From contig CAJNDS010000002.1 in NCBI GenBank assembly GCA_905221605.1, forward strand, positions 1,699,938-1,763,937: DNA of 64,000 nucleotides, written 5' to 3'. Below, piece by piece: positions 36,701 to 49,977 of the stretch; the stretch's first letter is position 1; every line of letters starts with the position of its first letter. The position numbers and the translations under genes are program-made. Origin of the DNA: Symbiodinium natans. Lineage: Eukaryota > Sar > Dinophyceae > Suessiales > Symbiodiniaceae. The notes below the pieces were generated by a model. That model had not been told where the DNA came from, did no database searches, and saw only the letters and a list, made by a program, of their open reading frames with translations.

Positions 36701-39700
36701 CCAGGACTGTTACGAGGATGTGGTCCAACTGTCAGCCTCTGTTACCGGAAGCTTCTCCTTCTCCGTCCCAGCCACACCCGAGCAGGACGGAAAGGGGCAC
36801 CGAAATGCTGATAGAATGTGTTTGTAAGAACAGATGAAGGCCACTCGTAGGGCTAGGGATTTGTGCATGCCGAACCTGGGACCCTTGTGTTTGGTTTGAT
36901 TCGCGCTGCTCCTCAAATCTTTATACAAGAAGCTCACGGTGCGTAGGATCTGATCCGTTGATTAGAGAAGCTTGGGCTTTAGGAGCTGCGAGACGCATTC
37001 GTTTTGCCTTAGCCTTGCAGCCCTCGCAAGGTGGAAGCAGCGGCCCGCCAGGCGGTGTTAGCAGCCCTGCCGGGCATAGACCCGAACAACCTCTTCGTGG
37101 TGGTGGCCAAGGTCCAACGGTCATCCATTTGTTCTTGCTCTGTCTGCGTTTCAGAAATCTTCTGCACTGCAGATGTTTGTGGAAGGATTGCATTTGAGGC
37201 TTTGTGTGGGAGGGGGGAGGAGGGGGACTGAGAGCATTTGCAAACTTTCACTCGACTCAATTTCCTAAACTTCCTGAACCCAAAGCTTGCGAAGGTGTCG
37301 CGGCGCCTCATGGAGGAAGGCGCTTCGGAAGGCCGACGCCTGATGAGCGTCTGGCAGGCGGGTGCTCCGTGAAGGTTTGTTGCAGGAACCACATGGAACC
37401 GCCTACTGTAGGGACCTCGGGTTTAGGGTATGTAGATGGTTGCAAGTTAATCCCGCACGAATTCCCCTAAGGTGACCTACGAAGCTGCCGTGCCACTGGA
37501 CGCTGCCCTGGCAGCGCCTCGAAGAATGTCAGAGGCAGAAAAACCACATAACAACGAGGGCACAACTGGACTCACAAATCCAGACTGACAAGCTTGACTG
37601 TTGCGAGGACTGGACTTGTGTTGAAATCCCACGCGTCTTGATAGCAGAGCAATTTCGTTTCGTTCTGAGGTCTCTGCCTCCGCTGCCGTGCTGAGCTCCA
37701 CCCCGGCCGACTTCGCCGAGGAGAGAGCTGGAAGCAGCCTTTAACAGCATTGTTTAGCCATTTGCTGACTACGGTGCCACACAGCATGCAGAATCCCAAG
37801 ACATCCCCTACATTGAGAACAGTGCATTTTGCTGAGGATCGAAGTTGCTAAGCTTTAGGTTCACGCTTGACACCGTCTAGGCACCATTCAGAGGGTTTTG
37901 GCTGGGAGGTGTTGGCCACGGCATTGCAAGACGCGGGTGTGTCCAGCGCCTGGGCTGTCTCTGACCAGTGCTATGTCGTCTGAGCGCTTTAGATTTTGGT
38001 GGCCTTCCTGCCGAAAGCCGTTTGCATTAGTGGCTGTGCTGAGCAGTTACTGCTGGACCCCACAGAAGCCATCAGAAGCCACAGAAAGTTCGGCAAGAAG
38101 CTGAGGTGCAGTGACGGCTTCCAGCCTCTCTGTGCTGTCCTTTTCACGGCTCACAGTGGACACTGTCGACACACAGCAGATCCTGGAGACTAGGCTGCAT
38201 CGGGAGATACCGGGACGTGTTGCTGCCACATGAGGCGATCAGGATCACGCACAGCAAGACCATCACTGCTGATTGCCATTTTGCTGTTCCGAGAGCAGCC
38301 AAGGAGTATTTCTCAACAGTTACGGCTCAAACAAACGCCAGCGGGTCGGAGGATGGCGGTGACGACGAACCATCACCTAACGTCTCAAGGAGGCTGTCTT
38401 CCTACGACTTTTCCGACGCTCCTGAGGACTCGGATGCGATCCCTCGGCAGCTGTCAGCAAGCGTGGGGCTTTTCTCCTTGAGCCTTAGCTGGTGCCGGAA
38501 GTTTGTTGCTAGCACGCTGGAAGGCAGCACCACCATTACGGTTCCTCCAGAGACGGCCCTCGCAAATTGGACACACTACCTTGTGTATGCCTCCTCCAGC
38601 CTTGCAGAACAAAGCTATCCAAGAGCCTTGCTCATTGCGGATGAAGATCCTCAGCTGCCTTATTCGTCTTAGCTTTGGTTCACGTAGTTCCTTTCGTCAA
38701 CTATGCACAGACTTGTAAAGGCGCGGCAGGTTGCATTATTTTCAATACCAGACATTCATCGCCTTAAACAGCACATCAAGCCCTATCAACATGCTCACAG
38801 ACCTTGAAGCCCCCAGCCCAGAGAGAGCCAAGGACTCCAGCGTCTCCTCTATCTCTTTCCTGGGACACTCGGCCAACAGTTTTTGCGTCAGGGATGCCCT
38901 CAAGCCTGAACCCCGTTGCGCTATCCCAAGGGAGCTCAAAATACACCCTGAACCCTACTTGAAGGGAAAATGACCCGGAAGGCCCCGAAACGCTGGGTTT
39001 CGAAACCCCGGCTCACCGGCTTCCCCGAAGTTCTCGCAAAGGACAGGACCTGGATTTCCACGACCTGGGCGGGCGCTTGAGCTGGGACCCACCGAACTCC
39101 ACGGAGCGGCTTGCGGCATATGCCGTCTACCTGGCCGTGGCTTCGACCCCAAGGGTGTGTTTCGGGAGGTTTGGGGGGTGGGGGGGGGTTCATCGGGAAG
39201 TGTTTTATGGGGGTCCCTGAACTGTGAAGCTTTACTTTTTTACAGAACCTCCCCAAATACACCTCCAATGTCGGACACGAGAGAAGTATAGAGAAGTGAG
39301 GAAAGCTCCTCGGGTGGCAGCCGTTCACAGCTCGGCTTTGAGTTGGCTCCGGACGTTCTCTTCTACGATGTGCCTCCGAAGCTAGGTGACACCAGCATCA
39401 GTTTGAAGTTCCGGGGTCAGGCAGGGCTTGTACAATGAAATGGGTTTGGGATACCATGGTCTCTTGAAAGGGATTCTTGGGCTTCAGAAGGCCTACTCAT
39501 AGGCTCATATGTAGGTTTCCCACGAAAGATGGAAAAGAGCCCGAACTCAATTCCAGGGCGATCGTTTTGCCCCTTACGAAAGTCTTACAAGGAACACGCC
39601 ACGCGACAATTTCACCCACTTCACAGTCTTCACCAAGTCCGTCCTAGTGGAGCAGACGACGCCTGCCTTCCTTGCCATCCAGGATGAGGTGAGTTCTCTA

Positions 39701-42700
39701 AGTCAGGAGCTTTCTTACGTGCTGTCGACTAATGAGAGCGAACTGGTGTATTTACCCCTCAGTGCTGCAGGCATCTCGGGCGAACAATGTGTCCTTCATC
39801 GACGATGACCTGGATTTGGGCGAGATCGGAGGTAACCTCTCGTGGCTGGCCGCGGTGGATGATTCTGAGGCACCTCCAGTTCCATAGACAACTCACAGTG
39901 AGAACGTGTGAGTAACCTGTTGGCACAGGTGGTGGAGTATGCCATCTATCTGGCTGAGGGCCGGGATGGTACGAACCGGAGCTTGCTTGGCAACGTCAGT
40001 CGAGATGTATTCAGTTTCCTGGTTCCAGACGCTGGGCTCCCAAGTGGTGGATTCTCTCTCTATTTTTCTTGCAGTGCTCCTTCTTCCCCCAGGTTCTTAC
40101 ACACTTTGAGGTTTAGCCGTCTGAGTTTACAGACCTTTGTCGTGCACAATTTGTTGAGCGGCTAGCAAGCAAAATGCACCTTGGCTGCTGAAAGCCTAGG
40201 ACAACACTGAGCTGCTGAGCTCCTGGGCTCTCTCAAGTCAGAAAAATTTACTTAGCTTGAAGACAGACTTTTTGGGCTACATCACCTCATAAGTAGCGTG
40301 GCATTCGACATCTTCTGGTGTGGCCTATCTATGAACAAGGGCTGATTGTGCGTGGCTTGCCGCCAAGAAGTCCTAAGGTTACACGCACTTGCTGGTCTAT
40401 GGTAGGTCGCCACTGGAAGAGCAAACAACGCCGTCCTCGGTGGTCATCATTGAAACCATCGCCAGCGTCGCCAACGTGTCCTTCACAGACTTGGACTTGG
40501 ATGCCGGCGAGCTTGGCGGCACGGTGTCCTTTCTACCGCCTGCATCCGCTGAGCGTGTTGTGAGCTACGTGGCATACCTGTCCACGGGCTTTGGGGACTC
40601 CATGAGTGACAGGTCGCAATTGGGGTCAGATATTGTCGTCGGCATAGACTCGGAAGCTCGGCAGCACTATCTTAGAACTCCTGGAAGCAGTAGAAACATA
40701 CAGACATACAGTTAACATTTTTGTGTTGAGCGTGCTTCGCAGAACATGTGAGGAAGCAGTAGGCATTCTGCCTGACACTGCTCTGGCCAACTTCACCCAT
40801 GTGCTGATCTACACCAAGTCACGACTTGCCGAGCAGTCGACTCCAGTCGCCATCAGCTTGCAAGACACTTCCTTTGCAAGAAGCTGCTTCTGAGTATCCG
40901 CAAGCTAGGAGTGATAGTTTAATTCAGCTGAATTGTAGGTTCCTCAAGAAAACACGACGAAGAACAAGAAACACAACAGCAGTACTTGTTGGAGACCAGG
41001 ACAACAACGCTTCGGCATCCACCGTCCTCTTCGCAGATTTGGACTTGGACTTGGGTGACATCGGAGGGCCTCTATTGTGGCGGGCTCCAGCTGACACGTC
41101 GCTAGTCACGCACTACGAGGTGTACCTGACTAACGACACCATGGCCCAGTGGAGAGAGCACTACGCCACACTGCCCGTGGGGACGACTAACCTGCAGATC
41201 CGCGCAGAGAAGCGTTTGATGACAGAGAGCACGCACCTGGGCCATCGTTAGTACTTTTTTCTCAGGTTGCATTTGCCACAACAGTTCACTAGCTCGAGTC
41301 AGAAATTGTGGGACACCGGGATACATTGCAAAAAACAACAACAAAGGTACCTCTCCCACTTCCTGGTTTACACGCGGTCGGCCTCTGAGTTGGGCAGAAA
41401 CCAGGACAAATCCGTATACGAGATTATGAGACCTGCTTGGAACGGATCAGCTTATGCAAGGCGTAGGCACCTGACTTCGATTCGATGAGCCTTCAAGAAA
41501 CAGCCTTTTAAGTCACTCTGTATTCACTCTGTCACTCTATGCCTTGTTCTGCCAGATGTGTAGAATTGAAGTGGCTATGAAAAAGTGCCCTTCGCTTCAG
41601 CCTGAGAAAGCTGAGCAATTGAGGTCCGAACTTGTGGAACAGTCGACCCCCAGCATGCACCAGATAGTGGACGAGTTCGCCAGCGTCTCGAACATATCCT
41701 TCACAGACTTGGACCCTGGGTCAGACTTGAACATGGCTTTCTGAGTATGGCCACACTATCGAACCCACAGCTAGCAAGCCCAAAACAGAGGGAAGAAGGG
41801 CGCAGTTCCAAGAGTTGGGAATGAGCGAGGATCTGGATCTCGATGAAATTGGAGGCTTGGTGTCTTGGGACGCTGCGGCCAAGACAGATCTCGTGGAAGG
41901 CCGCTAGTTCAGTTAATTGTGAACCGCCGTTGAGTGTTACATTTGCGCGAATTGCTTGGAAGATTATTCACATATCGTATCTTCGCCTTTTGGATCAGTT
42001 TGCTTCTTGGAGCAGTGGCTCCGTGACTTGTTTGTTTTCTTGACCTTGAGGCTACAACCTCTACGTGGCCGACTCCCCTGACGGTTCCTTCCGATCACAG
42101 GTGGAGGACGGAGTGCCAGCTGGAAGCTCAGTGATCCCGCAAAAAGCCCGCAAAAAACCTGATGGATGTAGGGAACAAGTAGTTCAGGCCAAAGAACCCC
42201 GCTTCTGAGCTGAGATCTCGGTTCTCTCCATTCCAGGGGTCCGAGACACGGTCATTAGAAGTCGGGAAAAATGGAGTTACCATGACGCTTCTGATGCCGT
42301 CGGCTGAGCAGAACCCTTGAAGAGACGAAAACCAGCACTGACGAAACAACAACTAAACCCTTCACCTTCAAGCCCTACCCCAAAACCTCCAAACCCCTGA
42401 ACCCCAAAACCCTGAGGCCTAAACTCCCTAAGCCCTCTACCAGCGCTCACTGAACGCCTCAAGTGCTGCAGAAGTAGAAGAACAAGTCTGCCAATGGGAG
42501 TTTCAGTGGTTGGCAGCGTTTTGGGGATCTCTGAAAAGCTTGGGTGAAGGGTCCACACTGAGTCTACAGTCTACACTTTAGCAGATCACTACTTTGTGTG
42601 TCTTTACCCAGCAGTTCTTCTAAACAAGGGAGGGGGGGGGCAAAGACCTGCTTGGGATTTTCCAGAGGCTTCAGAGCGCCCGAGGGCTCAAATTTGGGGG

Positions 42701-45700
42701 GGATTTCAGGGCAGCTCGGGCGAGTTCAGTTTTGTAGGTAATATTTCCTGAGCCAGGTCAACGTCACAACCCTCGAGATTTTGTATGACACCCCACGGCA
42801 GAACTTCAGCCACCTCGTGGTGTACACCAGGCGCCAGGAACACTTCAGGAATTGCAGTTGTTCTTGGCAAGCGCCGGATGATGCTCCATTGTGACAGTAT
42901 CTCAGAAAGGGAACTCATGATGCCCATGTTCTGGCCCAGAGCAGAGGTTATGATGTGGTTCTTGAACCGTTAGAGATCTTGGCCTCGGGTTCTGCCACAT
43001 GTGCCCCAAAATCTGGATGGACCTGTAGCACACGAAAGCAGACGAAAGCATCGCTGGGCCCGTGCTCGCCGAAGTTTGGTGGGGGTCACCAGGTCGGCAC
43101 TGGTGGAGCAGACCACCCCAGTGTCTGCAGCCCTTCTCGATTCGTCCGCTACGGCCACGACCTTGGCCTGTAATTCTCAGCTGTGTGACCTCCCGTTCAC
43201 TTTGACCATGTGAGCCAAGGCAATGCTCACGTACTCCCCTTGATACATACTATGACCATGAATTCGAATTAGAATAGGATCCATAATCTCATGGGTTTGC
43301 TTTCGAGGGCTAAGGCCGTAAGGCATCATGCACACGGCTCCTCAATTGCCGCATATGTCCCGCATGCCGCGAGTTTGGCCGCGTATTTGAGTCGAGTCTC
43401 CAACGCTCTCAAGCCTTTAGAGGGCCCCTTAACGGTGGCTCAACACACACTCCTCCAATGCCCCTACTCAGTTAGAACCTTTGTCGGCGGCAATTCAGTT
43501 CCCAAGGTGTCAAACGTGACATTCACGGACTACGACCTCGACGCCACAGACATCGCTGGGCCATTGGAATGGGCTCCGCCCAGCGACATTTCGGAGCCTT
43601 GGCGCAGTTCCTGAAAGTGTCATCGCAGTAGATGTAAGTTCATCTGCATGCCAGATCATACTTGACCTGCGTTTACAGACTTGATTGGGCCAGGAGAACC
43701 TTTACTCGTACCAAAGTCTTAACAGCTACCGAGCTTGAGCAGGCTTGGGAGGTGTCTACGTTTGCCCACGCGGTTGGGTGAAAGCTTTTTGGTTTGTGGA
43801 TGCCCCGGCTTTAACTGTAAAGGGCCATTGCTCAGGAGGTGGCCACGTATGTTGTGTACTTGGCCAGATCCGCGCCAGTCACTTGGCAGCTATCGTGGGG
43901 GGTGGTCTTAAAATTTTTGCCTCGAGTTCAGGCCTTGCGGCCTTGTGCTGAGTCGGGCAGGCCGTACAAGGAGCGTCTGGACTTACAAGCTTCCTCACCC
44001 GCCCTGCCCCATGCCTCAACCCGCCAAGATGTCTGAGAATCCCCATCGCTAGAGAACAAGCCCCAAGCCTGAGACCCGACAGCCGAAAAAACACGCCCTT
44101 TGTTGAGCGTGCTGCCCATAACGGAACTGCCAAGTCCCTGAGGCAAGACTGTTTCCAAACGTGGTTGCATGAAGCCATATGAAGCCACACCCTTCAGATG
44201 CGTTCGTTTGGCCGGATGTGTTGTAAAGAATCCCGCTCCACGCTCCAATATTTGTCAGCATGGTACGTAGGTCAGTAGCATCCCCCTTTTCTCTTTTGCT
44301 ATGAGGTATTTGGTGGAGCGCGGGTTTGCTCCCAACGCCTCGAGTCCATGCAGGCGACGTCGGCTCAGACAGAGGAGGCCATTCGCTTTTTTTCACGTAG
44401 TGACGTAGGGAACGGTAGGTGGATCCCGACTTATGAAAATCCAAGACAACCTTCCTGTTTGCAAAGACAAGGATTATGTGGTGTAGGGGGCAGCTGTAGT
44501 GACTTTTTCTTTCGAAGCTTCTAGTTCTAGTCACAGGGCTTTGCAAAGGGCCTTAGGGTGCCTTAGGCATCTTAGGCATCTTAGGCATCTTGGGCCCTAT
44601 GGAGCGCTTGACCTCTTTTCATGTCCTCCACCACTCCACCAGGCAGACCACGAGTTCCTTCTCAGCGGCAAAATCCCGGCAGACTCGGAAGGCCCGGAGC
44701 CAGTCGCAACACGGGAGGTGTAGGGCCGTGCAGGCGGTCTGTTGCGAATCAGATCTTCGTCCAGCCCAGGCTCTCAGACCCTATTAAGCCCAACTGGAAT
44801 GACAGGAATGACGTCATGGAATGTTCAAACCCCTACTCGCACCCTCTGTTACCAGGTGCTTCGTGGGCGCTCATCGCTGGGGCTTTCACCGTCAATGCCG
44901 AGGGCGGAGCCGAGGCGGCGGCTCTGGCCACGCAACGACCTCAGCTGCTGCAGCTTTGGGGATATCTTTGAGTGTAGCAACTCGCTGGAGCTTATGCAGT
45001 TGTCTTAGCCCGAAGTGAAAAACCAGCCGCTATTCTTCAGCAGCAGGCGCCTTGCACTTGCTCAGCTCCTAGACGTGGACGAGGCCAATGCCACTTCGGC
45101 TTGCTGTGGCAGTGCTTAATCCTTTACGCAAGTTGTAGAAACCGCTCTGGTCATGTCCCTGGTCCGAGAGCCCTGGCCATCCCTCGAGGTTCAAGGGTCC
45201 GTTAGAAACTGCTTCGGGTTTGGGCGCTCATGGCCTCTTTCAGGCTCTTTCACCAAAATCCCTGACTGGGCACGTGTCGGTATGTGCCAGTTTCCTATAG
45301 CCAAGGTCACCACAGCAGTCGGCGGCCGGCGCCTAGCAGCTGGCAGGCTGGATTCAGTTTGCTTTTTGTGTCGGGACTTTGCGCATACGGATTGGTGTGG
45401 AGCATTTGCTGAAACCTGAAACCCATATCAGCTTCAACAGATCCGGACAGGAGCCTAGCCGCCAATGACTGGCAAATCTCCTTCCAGGCGGTCGTGCCTC
45501 AAACGTCAGGGCCACAGCACCAGATTCGTCAGATGCACGGAATGCCCAATTCGGGTGGGTCGATGAAGGGTGTGTCCCATGCATGTCTCGGCAGGTCCTT
45601 AAGGTCATCCCTGGCGCTGTTGCGTGGCCTGGCGACAGATGCAAGCAACTTCGAAGCTTGGACGGCCCACTTCCTCTACGCCGCTGGGATCGAGAGGCCG

Positions 45701-48700
45701 CTGAGTTGATGAACAGAGCAGTGTTTCACCTGGGGTCATATAGTGGCGGCCAGTAGTCGTTCTCAACCTTCATTCTGTGCCACGCTCCGGGCTCGCACTA
45801 GCAAACGCTTGAGCCGTCGAAGTGAGTATCTGTCAGGCAGGCTAGGTACCGCTTTAGGCTCCACAGACGTTCATAGTGGTTTCATGTGGTGGGAGGTTTA
45901 AGGTATTTAGTCTGGACTAGTTGTCGCTTGTTGTTTCGGCTCCGGGAGTTCTCCCCTTATCCCATGCTGCGCCAGGGCGATCGCAGCTTCCATCGGCATC
46001 AGCGACATGACTATAGCAGAGGCTATGAGCTCCTTAAATGGTGCTACATCTGCTACATTGCCTCAAGACTGCAGCCCCCCTCTCCCCACCCAATGTTCTC
46101 TCATCAGGGAGCTGAAGCCTACATATGCACCTCAACCCCACTACATCAAGTACTCTGACACAATGGTAAATCCAGTAGCTGTTTTGATCTAGCGTTTCCT
46201 TCCTACTGGTCCCAAATGCCTTCAATCCCCTTTGCTGGGAATCCTGAAAATATTGACAATCACTAGCACCATGTTTTTCGCGGGGTGTCCGATGCCGGAA
46301 CTGTCAAGCCTGGGGCAGGCCCCTTTGTCTGCTTGGCTGGGGGTGGCGGAGCAGAATGTATCCGTGCCCACCCCAGCTTCCAACATATGAGGGAGGAGCA
46401 TGAGGGTCGGATGCTTTTTTTTAGAACTATTTAAGCTTGAGGGTTGGGTGTGGCAGTTTCTTTGGGACTTATCGAGCTTGGACATGTTTAAAGGGCTCTT
46501 GTCGTCCCATTGCTTGGAGACTACAGGCATGGGTGTGAAAGTTCAGGTTCGGGGAGTTCTTGGCCTCAGGTTGACAGGACAATTCGGGCCTCACGCCAAG
46601 TCTCCCTGACATCCCGGGCTGCCGATGTGAAGCACAGCCTCCCAGGGACAAAGACGTCCCCGAAAGCCCTAAGACAATGCTTCAAATAAGCTTCAAGAGG
46701 CACAGCCTCCCGCGCTCTTTCGAAAGTTTCTCAAATGTAGTCAGAAAAAGAACACCTCAACCCCAAGTCACAATCTCCAACATCGGGCCTTAAACCCAAG
46801 GACTCCGAGGACCGCCTGCAAGCCCACAGCATAGCCTTATAGCAGCGGCAGGAACCCACGAGCCCAGGGCCCGAAAAGCGCAGTATGCGCAGTCAAAGCT
46901 ACACGTCGTTACGGCTAAGGACATCCATGCTGCATCCCTCGGCCCCGCGATCGGAGGGACCCTCCTGGCAATCTGTGAGCGGAGCTACGTTACCCGGCCG
47001 GGCTTAGAAAACGGCAGGGCTCCGGGAGCAGCAATGAAAAGGATGTAAAACGATGATCTGTAGGTGTGTAGGCCTGTATAGGCATCAGGATGTGCATAAT
47101 GGGACCTGCTCAGAAGCTAGCACCAGCCGGGCAGCAGAGGTCGGGAATGTCTCCATTGGCACGAACTTGCTGGATGTCCCCGAAGAGCACTTCGGCAGGG
47201 AAGGTTTGCCCCTGCAGCTGAAGCCGAAATGACTCATGACAAATACCTCCAGACTCCAGGCCCCGCATCCTACACTCCTGCCCTTCATGCCCTAAACCCC
47301 TAGACCCAAGACCCTTCACCTACCAAAAGAACACCACTTGCAATTGGCACGCAGTCCTCGTGTGGGAGCCCTGCAGGAAAGACTCTGAGTAGTGGCATTA
47401 AGCATATCAGCTTCCCAAGATGCTTTGAAACATCGCTAGGTTTCTGGGAGCCCCTGATATAAGCACCAAGACTCGATCGCACATCAGAGTAGACTCTTAG
47501 AGTCTTACAGTCTGCACCCAGGTCTGCCCTTCAAGCCTTCACCCACCTCCTGGTCTACACCGTCTCTTCGGAGGGTGTGGAGCAGTGGCTTGGCTTCTCC
47601 GGCCAGGGTTTGTCGCCTTGGTATAGTGACCAAGATCTGAAGTGGTGGAGTTCAGGGGACTGAAATGAATCTTGGGGTTTTGGTCCAACGCCCTTCGCGC
47701 TGACCAGTGCGGTACCAGCATTGTGTTTGCGTGCCATTGGTGTGGGTGCTTCTTGTGCCGCAAATGTCTCGCAGTCCCTAGGATTAATCTGCTAAGCACA
47801 CGCTTCTGTGCGCCTGCGTTTGGCGGGCCTCTGTTGGCAGAGCAGCGATGGAAATACCTTTGGTTGAGTTTCAGGCAGTAGCCCAGGAAAACATGAAAGG
47901 GGCCGCCGCCACGACACAAAACGCTTCGAAGGTCTACGCCAATGGCGACGCGGATCCTGGACGTCACCAGTAGCATCTCTAACTTGGCTTTCGTGGACAA
48001 GGCCAGACGGCGCCTTGAAGCTGTCTACATCTAGATCCCTCTCACCTGGCACCCTGAGCTGCAGGACCTGGATGAAGACGAGCTTGGGGGCGACATCTAC
48101 TGGCAGGCACCCAGTGATTCGAGGAGCGGGCCACCTGATAGGGCAACTGGAAAGCGAGGGAGCGCTAAAAGGAAGTGGGGGGTCCGAGGGCTCTGACGTA
48201 AGTCTACGTAAGTCTTTGCATTTAAGGCATCGCTTTATTGCTTAGGGGTGCGCTGCTTATATAGTGTACAGGGATCTCCATCCAAACGCAGCCTGTCAGA
48301 GATGACACAAAGAGCGGTCCAGCGATCAGCAGTCGGTCTGATGTTGGAATTCCCAGGCTTGTACAGGGTTTGAATCACGGTCCCACCATGCCCTAAAGGC
48401 TTTCAAGATCCTTGGGCTCCAGCTTATCCGAACTTGAAATCACCATGTATCTGCTGCGAAGCGTCGAGGAGAGTGCTGGGGTATCGGGCCTACCTCAGTG
48501 CTGGGCTGCTGGCAGGGCAGTCGAGGTCACTCATAGGCAGCTGGGAGTGCAACATTGTGACAGCGGGGGTGTTCTTCAAAAACGCCGTGGCAAGATGTTG
48601 TTAATTTTCATTCTGGTTTCTACGAGGTCCTTAAACTTAGAGTTTGCGCGTGACTCTCGCATGCACATGATTGTTTCCAGATCACGGTCGCTGATGACTG

Positions 48701-49946
48701 TTGTTGCGACCTCAAGAATGTTTTGTGCTGTCGCAGTGTTGTTCCGCGATAATTCCATCTGCTGATGATGGTCATCATCAGCGGTGGTGGTGCAGCCACA
48801 CCACCACGAGCACCCGTAAGCCACCACCAGCATCATGAGCATCTTATTGGTTACGCTGTGTATTGTCGCTGTTGCTCTGGTACTTTCCTGCTGCGCAGGT
48901 TCCGAGGTCACTGTCGGCACGAACCAGACTTTCTTACCTGCGGAGACCCTCCTGGACACGTGGACACACATAGCGGCCCGGCCCTCAGTGGGTCAAGCGA
49001 AGGGTCTTGGCCCTCAATGCGAGCAAAAACAGTGAGATATTGTGAGAAGGAAACTTTGGCAGAGGGAAAAACGCGAGCTGTTAACAGTTTTGGAAGAGCT
49101 TGAGAAAAGGAATCTTTCCCTTGACCGCGAAGAGCACATGACCTCTCACTTTGTTGGTCAAAGCGTTTCCTAGAGTTTTGAGCTGCATGGCCGATTGCCA
49201 GTCGGCGATACCCAGAAATTCATGGGAATGCACAAGTAATCGAGAGGTGGACAGATGATTTGAGAGGTTGACAGGTGCGATGCTCTCTCATCTCCCTTCT
49301 CAAATATGGCATTTTGCAAAACAAAAAGATGGATTAAAATCAATCTTCCTTTTTCTTTCTTGGTCCAGGGGCAATAGACAGAGGCTGAACGCATCATTTC
49401 CCCTTTCTGGTAGTATATAAAGGAGTCGTTTCTGAAGCGATTCACCCAAGTTGTCATGCTGTTTTCGCTTCCTCACCTTCACCATGCAACGTTTACTCTG
49501 TCAAGCTCGCAAACATGTCCAAGTCTAGTTTAGTCGATTGACATGTATTGACATTCGCGTTCTCCCACTCGCTGTTCTAATCTCTACTAGTCGGCCGTGT
49601 CAATCGGCAGCGGCCTTGTCCTCAGAGAGGAAACGTGTGCAGTCCTTCTCTCAAGCCTTTACGAAGCATCTACTTCGGCGGCGCCTGATTAGATAGATGT
49701 TCACAGCCGCGGACTGTCAGTCAGCCAGGCAGGCCTCGCGGTTCACACACGAAGCCCTCGAATCAAAATATGTTTAAATTCCCTGCACTTTCCGAAAGGT
49801 GCTGAAATCTCAATCCCAGCAGCCCTCAAACAAAAGCCTTCAGGTCTTCACACGCTCGCAACTCGTGGAGCAAACAACTCCGGCAGGCAGACCGCTGGAT
49901 GAGTCAAGAACATTCGAGCGTTTCTTTCTTGGGCTTTCTCCCTCTC

Positions 49947-49977
<31 letters not shown>

